Source: Syntrophomonadaceae bacterium
GTDB taxonomy: Bacteria; Bacillota_D; Dethiobacteria; DTU022; UBA8154
Direction: 5' to 3'
DNA: 5,708 nt
NCBI GenBank assembly: GCA_007120815.1
Contig: SKMY01000069.1
Span: 1-5,708 of the forward strand
Position numbers and translations under genes: made by a program. A model generated the notes under the pieces. It saw only the letters and a list, made by a program, of their open reading frames with translations. It had not been told where the DNA came from and ran no database searches. Each line of letters begins with the position of its first letter. The first letter of the stretch is position 1. This document shows, in pieces, positions 1 to 5,698 of the stretch.

Positions 1-584
1 ACCAGCATCCTACCCAGGCCTTGCTGGATATCTATACCTTGAAAAGGTGCTTTAGAGCCCATGGGGGAATTGATGGAAAAGCAATTGCTTTTGTGGGTGA
101 CCTATTGCGAGGACGGACCATTCGTTCCCTGGCCTTGCTGCTGAGCAAGTTTGAAGGCGTGAAGATGTACTTTGTAGCGCCTCCCGGTTTTCAAACCGGT
201 AGGGATATCGTAAGCGTGCTGGAAAATGAGGGGATTTATTATTCACTGGAAGATGATTTTGAGTCTGTCATACCCCGGGTCGATGCCATTTACATGACCC
301 GCTTGCAAGATGAATGGGATCAGAAAGAAGGAACAGTCGGGCATATTGACATGAACCGCTATTCTTTCCAGGAGCGCCACTTAAAGCTTCTTCAGCCCCA
401 CGCCGTGCTCCTTCATCCCCTGCCCCGCCGGGAAGAGATCGCCCCGGAGGTTGATAAAGATCCCCGGGCCGTGTACTGGCGGCAGGTCCGAAACGGCATG
501 TGGATCCGAATGGCGCTCATTTCCATGATATTCCAGCGTGAAGGACAAATTATAGATTATTATGAACATCAGGTGAAGAACTAA
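1..584 (+). CDS. pyrB: Aspartate carbamoyltransferase catalytic chain, C-terminal part (5' end outside window)
   Basis: This enzyme transfers the carbamoyl group of carbamoyl phosphate to L-aspartate, the committed step of pyrimidine synthesis in the cytosol. The frame is open to the left edge, with the first full codon at position 3; the TTG at 21 is an internal Leu. About 193 residues are visible of a usual 305-310, so most of the N-terminal carbamoyl-phosphate domain, including the Ser-Thr-Arg-Thr loop and the 80s loop, is missing. Visible motifs are HPTQ (6-17), the GRT block (111-119), the aspartate-binding TRLQ (297-308, matching the E. coli R229/Q231 region) and HPLPR (414-428). HPLPR rather than HCLP argues against ornithine carbamoyltransferase. 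The C-terminus, with a DPRAVYWRQVRNGMWIRMAL block, is complete. No pyrC or pyrI follows, so pyrB is the last gene of its unit. The downstream G-free tract may terminate it. Confidence 0.95.
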   Translation, partial: QHPTQALLDIYTLKRCFRAHGGIDGKAIAFVGDLLRGRTIRSLALLLSKFEGVKMYFVAPPGFQTGRDIVSVLENEGIYYSLEDDFESVIPRVDAIYMTRLQDEWDQKEGTVGHIDMNRYSFQERHLKLLQPHAVLLHPLPRREEIAPEVDKDPRAVYWRQVRNGMWIRMALISMIFQREGQIIDYYEHQVKN

Positions 585-611
585 GAGGGATTAAAAGAAA
601 CATTCCATTGG

Positions 612-653
612 CTTACCACCATAACTTCCATAAACACCATAACCACCCAACCT
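612..653 (+). terminator. C-rich, G-free tract after pyrB, possible Rho-utilisation site
   Basis: These 42 bases contain no G and 18 C, beginning 28 bases after the pyrB stop. Unstructured C-over-G-rich RNA is the known signature of Rho loading, so this may end the pyrB transcript. Within it the nonamer CACCATAAC occurs at 617-625 and 635-643, exactly 18 bases apart, with the related TTCCATAAA between, so the tract has a loose 9-base period. The Rho assignment is an inference from composition only. Confidence 0.35.
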
Positions 654-713
654 GTCGAAGAGACCGTTAATCCTGGAAAAGCTTAACAGCGGGTTTCAAA
701 TACAGGTTTTTTT
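649..713 (+). terminator. Weak hairpin followed by seven T
   Basis: AACCTGT at 649-655 is complementary to ACAGGTT at 702-708, and the T run is at 707-713. The stem is only 7 bp and encloses 46 bases, with a possible inner GTTAA/TTAAC stem at 666-670 and 683-687. The T tract overlaps the stem end. It could be a poor intrinsic terminator for pyrB or an attenuator for the transporter. The long loop makes this uncertain. Confidence 0.3.
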
Positions 714-812
714 ATTTAAATTGGCGTTTCCGCTTCCTGTATCGGTTCCGGTCGTTCTTCGAGGAAAGCGCCTGAGGTTCATGAGCTTTTCCAACCCGCA
801 AGAAAAAGCTTA
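675..812 (+). ncRNA. Pseudoknot-like leader region upstream of the transporter (putative structured RNA)
   Basis: Stem 1 pairs 675-683 with 784-792 (9 perfect bp). Stem 2 pairs 689-695 with 793-799 (7 perfect bp). The two 3' strands abut, giving an H-type pseudoknot order with a 5-base first loop. The long second loop holds a further hairpin, 723-731 with 763-772 (9 bp, one bulged G). An alternative hairpin, 782-790 with 804-812 (9 bp, one G-U), uses the same strand as stem 1, because the 11-mer AAAAGCTTAAC occurs at both 677-687 and 804-814. The two folds are mutually exclusive, as in a switch. I do not recognise a known riboswitch consensus. Transcription through the region is assumed, since no convincing promoter is visible. 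The pairing is seen; the function is inferred. Confidence 0.3.
722..752 (-). repeat. Dispersed inverted repeat, left copy
   Basis: Positions 722-738 are the exact reverse complement of 4277-4293 (17 bases). After a 3-base gap the match continues through 739-752 at 12 of 14, giving 29 of 31 aligned bases. Read on the minus strand, the block encodes R-Y-R-K-R-K-R-Q-F-K and then a stop. The right copy encodes R-Y-L-R-K-R-K-R-H-F and a stop, so the gap is a whole codon and F is encoded by TTT versus TTC. This hints at remnants of a coding 3' end. The two copies bracket the transporter genes. The identity of the element is unknown. Confidence 0.6.
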
Positions 813-867
813 ACGGCACGGCAAATTTATAGCAGGTAATATCAATAATATGACGAAATGTAATATT

Positions 868-873
868 AAGGGG
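868..873 (+). promoter_or_regulatory. Ribosome binding site of the first permease gene
   Basis: AAGGGG lies 13 bases before ATG 887, a slightly long spacing. An in-frame TGA at 875-877 blocks any far upstream start, so 887 is the only ATG that fits. Confidence 0.55.
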
Positions 874-886
874 TTGAATTCCATCA

Positions 887-1540
887 ATGAGCGTGTTTTC
901 TTTTATCGTGCAACATTTTTCCCGTATCATGGAATATACAGCCAACCATTTTACCCTGGTTTTAACGGTGATGGCTTTGTCAATGCTCCTCTGGTTTTCA
1001 GTGGGTGTTGCCATCAGCCGCCATGATAAGATTGCCGGTGCGGTTTTGGGCCTGGGAAACGTGCTCTTTTGTATTCCAAGCATTTCTCTTTTTGGCTTGT
1101 TCATGACAATTCCTCAGCTGGGCCTGGGAAGGCGTTCGGCAGTTTTGGCCCTGGTCCTTTACGCCATGATGCCTTTGGTTAGAAATGTTTATCGGGGAAT
1201 TAAATCAGTTGATCCCCGGGTTGTAGAGGCGGGTCGGGGAATGGGATTGTCCCAATGGCAGATCCTCTGGCAAATCCAGGTTCCCATGGCCTGGCCGGTG
1301 ATTTTTGCCGGCATACGCGTGACGGTTGTTATGATAACCGGTATAGCTACGGTAGCAACCTTTATCGGTGAAAGAAACCTGGGGCGTTTAATCCATCACG
1401 GGATTACCCGTTCCCAGTCTGATATGATCCTGGCCGGCGCCCTTATCGTGTCGGCTGTCGCCCTTTTTTTGGACTTCTTCATGGGGGTGCTGGAAAAAAG
1501 GCTCGTATCGCCGGGTTTACGTTACCAGCAGCGAGAATGA
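887..1540 (+). CDS. Osmoprotectant ABC transporter permease (OpuCB/YehW type)
   Basis: This is a membrane-spanning half of an importer for glycine betaine, choline, carnitine or similar compounds. It is 217 residues long, normal for the family (about 210-220). Hydrophobic segments lie near residues 22-43, 50-75, 83-98, 137-160 and 180-203. The cytoplasmic coupling (EAA) loop is E114-A-G-R-G-M-G followed by the long helix to P138 and A141-G142, which docks on the ATPase. The FCIPSISLFG block (61-70) and the MPLVRN segment (95-100) are typical of OpuC/OsmU permeases. It is the first gene of the transporter set and ends 18 bases before the ATPase start. It differs enough from the second permease that the two probably form a heterodimer. 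The substrate cannot be read from this subunit. The ABC permease family is certain; the OpuC/OsmU subgroup is very likely. Confidence 0.93.
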   Translation: MSVFSFIVQHFSRIMEYTANHFTLVLTVMALSMLLWFSVGVAISRHDKIAGAVLGLGNVLFCIPSISLFGLFMTIPQLGLGRRSAVLALVLYAMMPLVRNVYRGIKSVDPRVVEAGRGMGLSQWQILWQIQVPMAWPVIFAGIRVTVVMITGIATVATFIGERNLGRLIHHGITRSQSDMILAGALIVSAVALFLDFFMGVLEKRLVSPGLRYQQRE

Positions 1541-1544
1541 TATT

Positions 1545-1549
1545 AGGGG
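1545..1549 (+). promoter_or_regulatory. Ribosome binding site deciding the TTG start of the ATPase gene
   Basis: AGGGG lies 9 bases before TTG 1559, ideal spacing. No in-frame ATG gives a better N-terminus, since the ATPase fold begins at once with I-E-L-H-E-V-T-K. Confidence 0.65.
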
Positions 1550-1558
1550 CTGTTAAAA

Positions 1559-2521
1559 TTGATAGAATTGCATGAGGTGACCAAGCGGTTTCCCGGCACA
1601 GAAACCCCTGCGGTAAACGGGGTGTCCCTGCAGGTAAAATCAGGGGAAATCTGTGTCATGGTTGGGCCTTCAGGCTGCGGAAAGACAACCATTTTGCGCA
1701 TGATCAATCGACTGGTGGAGCCGACTACCGGATCCATATCCATCGACGGCAATAATATTATGGATGGGAACCCGGATCAGCTGCGCCGGGGAATCGGCTA
1801 TGTCATCCAGCATATCGGCTTGCTTCCCCACCGCACGGTGGAAGAAAACATAGCCCTGGTTCCCCGGTTGTTGAAATGGCCGGAACAACGGATCAGGGAA
1901 CGGGTTCTCGAACTGCTGGAAAAAGTCGGCCTGGATACTGGGACGGATGCAAAAAAGTACCCCTTTCAGTTAAGCGGCGGGCAAATGCAGCGGGTGGGCG
2001 TGGCCCGTGCCCTGGCGGTGGACCCGCCGATTATGCTGATGGATGAACCTTTTGGGGCGGTTGATCCCATCGTTCGCCTGCATCTCCAGGACGAATTTCT
2101 TGCTCTGCAGCAGACCTTTAAAAAGACCATCTGTTTTGTCACCCACGACATGAACGAGGCCATAAAAATGGGTGATAAGATCGCTATCATCAATGGCGGT
2201 TTCCTGGTCCAGTACGGTACCCCCCGGGAAATCCTTTCCCGGCCGGCAAACACCTTTGTGGAACACTTGATTGGCGAGGACAGGGGAGTCAAGTTGTTAG
2301 ATCTGGTGCAGGTCGAGGCGCTGATGGACCCGGCCGAAAGGGGTTCGGCCAATGGAAAAGTTGTGCAGGTTTCCGACTCCGCTAAAAAAGCCCTGGAAAC
2401 GATGCTGGAGGAAAACGTGGACCGGGTAACCGTTCATCGCGATGCAGAAGTGGTGGGGTTTTTAACCTGGGAAACCATTAAGGGGTATGTGCACCGGTCT
2501 GGTGGTGGTGCTAATGGATAG
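1559..2521 (+). CDS. Osmoprotectant ABC transporter ATP-binding protein (OpuCA/OsmV/YehX type)
   Basis: This cytosolic ATPase drives the importer by binding both permeases. It has 320 residues from a TTG start supported by a well-placed AGGGG. All nucleotide-binding motifs are intact: Walker A GPSGCGKTT (36-44), Q-loop Q84, signature LSGGQ (138-142), Walker B IMLMDE (158-163) with catalytic E163, D-loop near 166-169, and switch H196. The C-terminal part has a single recognisable CBS-like unit (about 265-315, through V-V-Q-V-S-D to F-L-T-W-E-T-I). Many OpuCA proteins have a tandem CBS pair and about 380 residues, so this one is a short form. CBS pairs sense ionic strength or c-di-AMP in some relatives, and a lone unit would need dimerisation to do so. 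The gene overlaps the next permease by 8 bases, suggesting translational coupling. Confidence 0.95.
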   Translation: MIELHEVTKRFPGTETPAVNGVSLQVKSGEICVMVGPSGCGKTTILRMINRLVEPTTGSISIDGNNIMDGNPDQLRRGIGYVIQHIGLLPHRTVEENIALVPRLLKWPEQRIRERVLELLEKVGLDTGTDAKKYPFQLSGGQMQRVGVARALAVDPPIMLMDEPFGAVDPIVRLHLQDEFLALQQTFKKTICFVTHDMNEAIKMGDKIAIINGGFLVQYGTPREILSRPANTFVEHLIGEDRGVKLLDLVQVEALMDPAERGSANGKVVQVSDSAKKALETMLEENVDRVTVHRDAEVVGFLTWETIKGYVHRSGGGANG

Positions 2522-3152
2522 CCAGCTTTTTCTGGAAACCCTCCTGCAGCGCTCTCCCCCTCATATACTGGAACATTTCAGGCTGGTCCTGGTTCCCTTG
2601 TTTTTTGCTGTCCTCCTGGCTTTTCCCCTGGGCGTTTTTCTAACCCGCCCCCGTTACCGGGGTTTTTCCGGGCAGGTTCTGGCCGTGCTTAATGCCGGGC
2701 AAACCGTTCCTCCGCTGGCTGTCATTGCTGTTTTCCTACCCTTTCTGGGCCTGGGCTTTCGCCCTGCAGTGATTGCCCTGACGATTTATGCCCTGCTGCC
2801 CATAGCCCGCAACACCATTGCAGGGATCGCATCGGTACCTGAGGATGTTAAAGAGGCAGCGCGGGGAATGGGGATGACTTCATGGGAGGTGTTTACCCGG
2901 GTGGAGCTTCTTCTTGGGCTTCCGGTCATCATGGCCGGTTTAAAAACGTCTGCGGTATTGACGGTAGGAACAGCCGTGCTGGCCTCTCTGGTTGGGGGTC
3001 GGGGGATGGGGGCCGTCATTTTTGCCGGCATTAATTTTTTCCGTTTTGAACTCATTCTGGCCGGCACACTGATAATCGGCTTAATGGCTGTTTTGCTGGA
3101 GCGGACCCTGAGCCTGCTGGAATGGCTTATCCTACCCCGGCACATGCGATAA
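2514..3152 (+). CDS. Second osmoprotectant ABC transporter permease (OpuCD/YehY type)
   Basis: This is the partner membrane subunit of the importer, 212 residues from ATG 2514. Hydrophobic segments lie near 24-44, 64-81, 84-98, 135-160 and 178-205. The EAA loop is E114-A-A-R-G-M-G, with the helix running to P137 and A141-G142. The segment QTVPPLAVIAVFLP (63-76) is the usual substrate-path region of OpuC-type permeases. I chose 2514 because it begins M-D-S-Q-L-F-L and overlaps the ATPase stop by 8 bases, giving translational coupling. An in-frame ATG at 2487 would add nine residues, but its AAGGGG sits only one base away. Three in-frame GTG codons (2502, 2505, 2508) are also possible. After the stop, 141 bases separate it from the lipoprotein gene. 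Confidence 0.92.
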   Translation: MDSQLFLETLLQRSPPHILEHFRLVLVPLFFAVLLAFPLGVFLTRPRYRGFSGQVLAVLNAGQTVPPLAVIAVFLPFLGLGFRPAVIALTIYALLPIARNTIAGIASVPEDVKEAARGMGMTSWEVFTRVELLLGLPVIMAGLKTSAVLTVGTAVLASLVGGRGMGAVIFAGINFFRFELILAGTLIIGLMAVLLERTLSLLEWLILPRHMR

Positions 3153-3210
3153 ATAACGGCTGGTGAAAGGGAGACATTGTTTCTATTGCTTTATGGGGGA
3201 TTTGGCAGTC

Positions 3211-3288
3211 ATGGAGGGTTGGATTATGCGGGGGATTCTATTTTGGGCGCATGAAGGAGTCAACAGGTTTATATTAGAAAGGAGATAA
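3211..3288 (+). CDS. Possible 25-residue leader ORF before the lipoprotein gene
   Basis: ATG 3211 is preceded by GGGGGA at 3195-3200 (10-base spacing). The ORF reads M-E-G-W-I-M-R-G-I-L-F-W-A-H and on to a TAA at 3286-3288, five bases before the next ATG. Its end overlaps the AAAGGAG ribosome site of the lipoprotein gene, so its translation could affect initiation there. There is no homology evidence and an ORF this short can occur by chance. Confidence 0.15.
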   Translation: MEGWIMRGILFWAHEGVNRFILERR

Positions 3289-3293
3289 TCACA

Positions 3294-4220
3294 ATGAATA
3301 AGATGTTTAAGCCTGCGGTGTTGGTTGTTTTGCTGCTGCTGATAACCGCTGCTGCCTGGGGTTGCTCATCTCCGGAAGAAGAGAGTATGCCCGTCGTAGT
3401 GAGTTCAAAAACCTTTGCTGAGGCGCTGACCCTGGGAGAAATGACGGCTGCGCTGCTGAGGGATAGGGGTTATGAAGTCGTTGATGAAATAGGCCTGGGA
3501 GAAGTGGCGGTTATTCGGCCGGCAATAGAGAGCGGACAGGTTGACATTTACTGGGAGTACACGGGGACCGGCCTGATGAACCTGATGAATTACGAGGAGG
3601 TGGTGACTGATCCTGCCGAAACCTACCGCCTGGTAAAAGAGTGGGACCAGGAGAATCATGACCTGGTCTGGCTGGATTATGCGCCGGCGAATAATACATT
3701 TGTCTTATTTATGTCCCGGCAGGTCAAGGAAGAACACGGCTGGTCAAACATTTCCGAAATGGCTGCGTATGTGGGGGACCAGGAAAATGAGCTCAAACTG
3801 GCTACCCCTGCTGAATGGACCGAGCGCAAGGACGGTCTGCCCAACTTCCAGGAACATTACGGGTTTAAGTTCCGCGACGGTGATCTTGAAATCGTCGAGC
3901 TTGGTCTGGCTTATGAAGCAGTGGGGAGAAATTTTGCTCACGTCGGTATCGGTGATGCGACAGAAGGGCGTATTGCGTATTTTGATCTGGTTGTCCTGGA
4001 AGACGACAAGCTGTTTTTCCCTGCTTACAATCCTGCCCCAGTGATTCGCCAGGAGGTTCTGAATGAGTATCCCGAGCTGGAAGACCTGCTCAAAGAGCTT
4101 TCTTCCTTGCTTGATGCAGAAACACTGACGCAGCTCAATAAAAAAGTAGCCGTTGACGGGCTGCAGCCCGACCAGGTGGCTCGAGACTTTTTAATAGAAA
4201 ACAACTTGATTAGCGAATAA
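3294..4220 (+). CDS. Osmoprotectant-binding lipoprotein of the ABC importer (OpuAC/OsmX/YehZ family)
   Basis: This protein captures the quaternary-amine substrate outside the membrane and delivers it to the permeases. It has 308 residues from ATG 3294, with AAAGGAG (3278-3284) 9 bases upstream. The N-terminus has K residues, a hydrophobic core (8-21) and a lipobox A-W-G-C with lipid-carrying C24. W at the -2 position is unusual. The mature domain is an OpuAC-type fold: S-K-T-F-A-E-A (38-44), DIYWEYTGTG (84-93), N-N-T-F (133-136), E-W-T-E-R-K-D-G-L-P (174-183), D221-A-T-E-G, then L-V-V-L-E-D-D-K and F-F-P-A-Y-N-P-A-P-V (232-250). The aromatic residues Y86, W87, Y89 and Y245 are candidates for the cation-pi cage, but the exact ligand cannot be told. 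The 141-base gap and strong ribosome site would allow higher expression than for the membrane subunits, as importers usually need. The short form of the C-terminus matches the family. Confidence 0.94.
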   Translation: MNKMFKPAVLVVLLLLITAAAWGCSSPEEESMPVVVSSKTFAEALTLGEMTAALLRDRGYEVVDEIGLGEVAVIRPAIESGQVDIYWEYTGTGLMNLMNYEEVVTDPAETYRLVKEWDQENHDLVWLDYAPANNTFVLFMSRQVKEEHGWSNISEMAAYVGDQENELKLATPAEWTERKDGLPNFQEHYGFKFRDGDLEIVELGLAYEAVGRNFAHVGIGDATEGRIAYFDLVVLEDDKLFFPAYNPAPVIRQEVLNEYPELEDLLKELSSLLDAETLTQLNKKVAVDGLQPDQVARDFLIENNLISE

Positions 4221-4247
4221 CTAAACAATAACCATAACAGCGTAATT

Positions 4248-4291
4248 GCTGCGGGATGAACCCGAGCCGATACCTTAGGAAGCGGAAACGC
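4248..4291 (+). other. Two small hairpins ahead of the cyclase gene
   Basis: The first hairpin is GCT-g-CGGG pairing with CCCG-AGC (4248-4267; 7 bp with one bulged G and an ATGAA loop). The second is GCG/CGC closing a GAAA tetraloop (4282-4291), inside the right repeat copy. Neither is followed by a T tract, so they are not an intrinsic terminator. Read-through from the transporter genes into the cyclase gene therefore remains possible. The pairing is seen; a role is not established. Confidence 0.3.
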
Positions 4292-4293
4292 CA
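4260..4293 (+). repeat. Dispersed inverted repeat, right copy
   Basis: This is the mate of the left copy at 722-752, on the opposite strand. The core 4277-4293 is a perfect 17-base match and 4260-4273 matches at 12 of 14, with three extra bases (4274-4276) between. In frame it ends a mini-ORF from ATG 4256: M-N-P-S-R-Y-L-R-K-R-K-R-H-F with a stop at 4298-4300. It lies in the 104-base gap between lipoprotein and cyclase genes. It may be a remnant of a gene end or a family of intergenic repeats. Confidence 0.6.
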
Positions 4294-4308
4294 TTTCTAA
4301 TACTAAAT

Positions 4309-4316
4309 GAGAGGGA
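4309..4316 (+). promoter_or_regulatory. Ribosome binding site deciding the start of the cyclase gene
   Basis: GAGAGGGA sits 8 bases before ATG 4325. It falls inside the six codons added by the other in-frame ATG (4307), which has no such site. This favours 4325. Confidence 0.65.
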
Positions 4317-4324
4317 TCAGCCAC

Positions 4325-5326
4325 ATGAAAATCCTCATTGTTGACGCCTCTGAAGAAAATCGCCTGCTGTTGGGGCAAACCCTTAGAGAAGCCGGCTACG
4401 ATGAACTGGTTTTAGTCGACAACGCTTACGAGGCCTTTGAAATACTGCACTTGAATGAGCCCGCTCTTGCAGCAGAATTCGATTTAATCATCATGGATAT
4501 ATTACTGCCGGGAATGGATGGCATTGAAGCTTGCAGCCACATCAAGGAAAAAGAGCATCTTAAGGATATTCCCGTCATTATGGTTACCTCCAAAAACAAA
4601 GCCGGTTTTCTAAATGAGGCCTTTAAGGCCGGAGCAGGGGACTACATCATTAAACCGCTGAATAAAGTAGAGTTGCTGGCCCGCGTCCGCTCGCTCTTAA
4701 GGCTTAAAAAGGAAATGGATCACAGGAAAGCCCGGGAGCAGGAACTGATAGAAGTTACCCGGAAACTGGAAGAAGCCAACCAGAAACTGAAAGAACAGAC
4801 ATCCATCGATGGGCTTACAGGAATCTTCAACCGGAGATGTTTTGAACAATATTTTGAAAAGGAATGGAAGCGGGCGATGAGGGATTCTCTTCCTGTTTCC
4901 CTGATCATGGCTGATATTGATGTTTTTAAGGCGTATAACGACAATTATGGCCACCTGGCGGGAGACGACTGCTTAAAAACGGTAGCGGCAGCACTCCACC
5001 AATCGGTCAAACGCCCGGGAGACCTGGTGGCGCGTTTTGGCGGCGAAGAATTTGTCATTGTTCTGCCTGGAACTGACCGGGAAGGCGCAGAGATGGTTGC
5101 CGAAGAACTAAGAAAAAAAGTTGAAGCGCTCAATATTCCCCACGCTTTTTCTTCTGTAAGCGACAGGATTACCATAAGTCTCGGCGTAGCCACCCAGGTG
5201 CCGGGAAGTTATGAGATGAAAGATAAGCTGATCGCTTATGCCGACGGTGCACTCTACCGCGCCAAGCAGGAAGGTAGAAACCGGGTCTGTGTCTACGGTA
5301 TTGGTTCGTCACGGACGAGGCGCTGA
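4325..5326 (+). CDS. Receiver-GGDEF diguanylate cyclase (PleD-like response regulator with one receiver)
   Basis: This cytosolic enzyme should make c-di-GMP from two GTP. From ATG 4325 it has 333 residues and begins M-K-I-L-I-V-D, a typical receiver start. The receiver (1-122) has phosphoacceptor D58, T88 and K110-P111. The acidic pair is D7-A8, where most receivers have two acids, so the Mg-binding Asp equivalent to CheY D13 is Ala. A charged helical linker (125-160) is probably a coiled coil. The GGDEF domain (161-327) starts D162-G-L-T-G-I-F-N-R and has metal-binding D197, D199, K202, N205 and D206, H210, and the active loop GGEEF (239-243). An inhibitory site R230-P-G-D233 lies five residues before it, so product feedback is expected. 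There is no histidine kinase in view, so this is an orphan regulator here. A start at 4307 would add six residues. Confidence 0.94.
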   Translation: MKILIVDASEENRLLLGQTLREAGYDELVLVDNAYEAFEILHLNEPALAAEFDLIIMDILLPGMDGIEACSHIKEKEHLKDIPVIMVTSKNKAGFLNEAFKAGAGDYIIKPLNKVELLARVRSLLRLKKEMDHRKAREQELIEVTRKLEEANQKLKEQTSIDGLTGIFNRRCFEQYFEKEWKRAMRDSLPVSLIMADIDVFKAYNDNYGHLAGDDCLKTVAAALHQSVKRPGDLVARFGGEEFVIVLPGTDREGAEMVAEELRKKVEALNIPHAFSSVSDRITISLGVATQVPGSYEMKDKLIAYADGALYRAKQEGRNRVCVYGIGSSRTRR

Positions 5327-5347
5327 AGGGTGTAGGGTAATTCTCTA

Positions 5348-5376
5348 TTGTAAGAAACAAAAATATAATATATAAA
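5348..5376 (+). promoter_or_regulatory. Putative sigma-A-type promoter for the glutaredoxin unit
   Basis: TTGTAA (5348-5353) and TATAAA (5371-5376) are 17 bases apart, matching 4 of 6 and 5 of 6 of the consensus. A perfect TATAAT also occurs at 5364-5369 and another at 5407-5412, neither with a good -35. The whole 5327-5455 gap is strongly AT-rich, unlike the neighbouring genes. ATTCTCT (5340-5346) and AGAGAAT (5401-5407) are complementary. No clear intrinsic terminator for the cyclase gene is visible. Confidence 0.4.
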
Positions 5377-5441
5377 TAGAGCAGGAGTTCCTTCCAGTAA
5401 AGAGAATATAATAAATATCAAGAGAAAAATAATATTATAAT

Positions 5442-5447
5442 AAGGAG
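5442..5447 (+). promoter_or_regulatory. Ribosome binding site deciding the GTG start of the glutaredoxin gene
   Basis: AAGGAG is 8 bases before GTG 5456. A longer in-frame GTG at 5447 overlaps this site and cannot use it. The ATG at 5451 is out of frame. Confidence 0.65.
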
Positions 5448-5455
5448 TGAATGAA

Positions 5456-5698
5456 GTGGTTAAAGTGTTTGCGTTAAGCACCTGCCCCTGGTGTAAAATG
5501 GTTAAGCAATTTCTGGATGAAAAAGGCGTGGAATATGAAGTGTTGGACGTGGATAAACTTTCAGGCGACGAACAAAAACAGGCGGTTTCCGAAGTGGAAA
5601 AATTGACGGGCAAGCGTTCTTTCCCGGTCACCGTTATTGATGACAAGGTTGTCCAGGGTTATAAGCCGGATGACATCCTGGAGGCGCTTGGAAAATGA
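5456..5698 (+). CDS. Glutaredoxin family protein (CPWC, NrdH/Grx-like)
   Basis: This is a small cytosolic thiol-disulfide oxidoreductase of 80 residues, normal for the family. It has the redox motif C10-P-W-C13 directly after the first strand (V-K-V-F-A-L-S-T). The cis-proline is P57, in S-F-P-V-T-V, where classic glutaredoxins have T-V-P. The C-terminal G68-Y-K-P-D-D-I matches the G-[FY]-x-x-[DE] element. The helix after the active site holds K-M-V-K-Q-F-L. The start at GTG 5456 is chosen from ribosome-site spacing; 5447 would add M-N-E. Its stop overlaps the next start by four bases (ATGA), so the next protein is probably its functional partner. In several Clostridia such proteins lie next to a ferredoxin:thioredoxin reductase catalytic subunit, which is an inference here. 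The reductant (thioredoxin reductase, FTR or glutathione) cannot be read from sequence. Confidence 0.92.
   Translation: MVKVFALSTCPWCKMVKQFLDEKGVEYEVLDVDKLSGDEQKQAVSEVEKLTGKRSFPVTVIDDKVVQGYKPDDILEALGK

Noticed and set aside
1..584. Ornithine carbamoyltransferase as an alternative for the first gene
   Set aside because: It has HPLPR rather than the HCLP motif, and the TRLQ aspartate-binding segment fits PyrB.
585..886. Integron-type recombination site, suggested by two GCTTAAC motifs
   Set aside because: GCTTAAC fits the RYYYAAC core, but no matching GTTRRRY partner is placed correctly and no integrase is visible.
712..1104. 130-codon open frame on the minus strand ahead of and overlapping the first permease
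   Set aside because: Over half overlaps the well-supported permease gene, and it has no recognisable domain or placed ribosome site. Only its last codons are of interest, as part of the repeat.
1966..2352. Minus-strand open frames inside the ATPase gene
   Set aside because: They are low-complexity, Arg/Ser/Pro-rich shadows of an ATPase frame with all motifs intact.
3658..4044. 128-codon + strand frame inside the lipoprotein gene
   Set aside because: It is a shifted frame within a conserved OpuAC domain, with no ribosome site or recognisable protein.
4221..4324. c-di-GMP riboswitch ahead of the cyclase gene
   Set aside because: Two small hairpins and a GAAA tetraloop are present, but the conserved blocks of class I or class II c-di-GMP aptamers are absent and the space is short.
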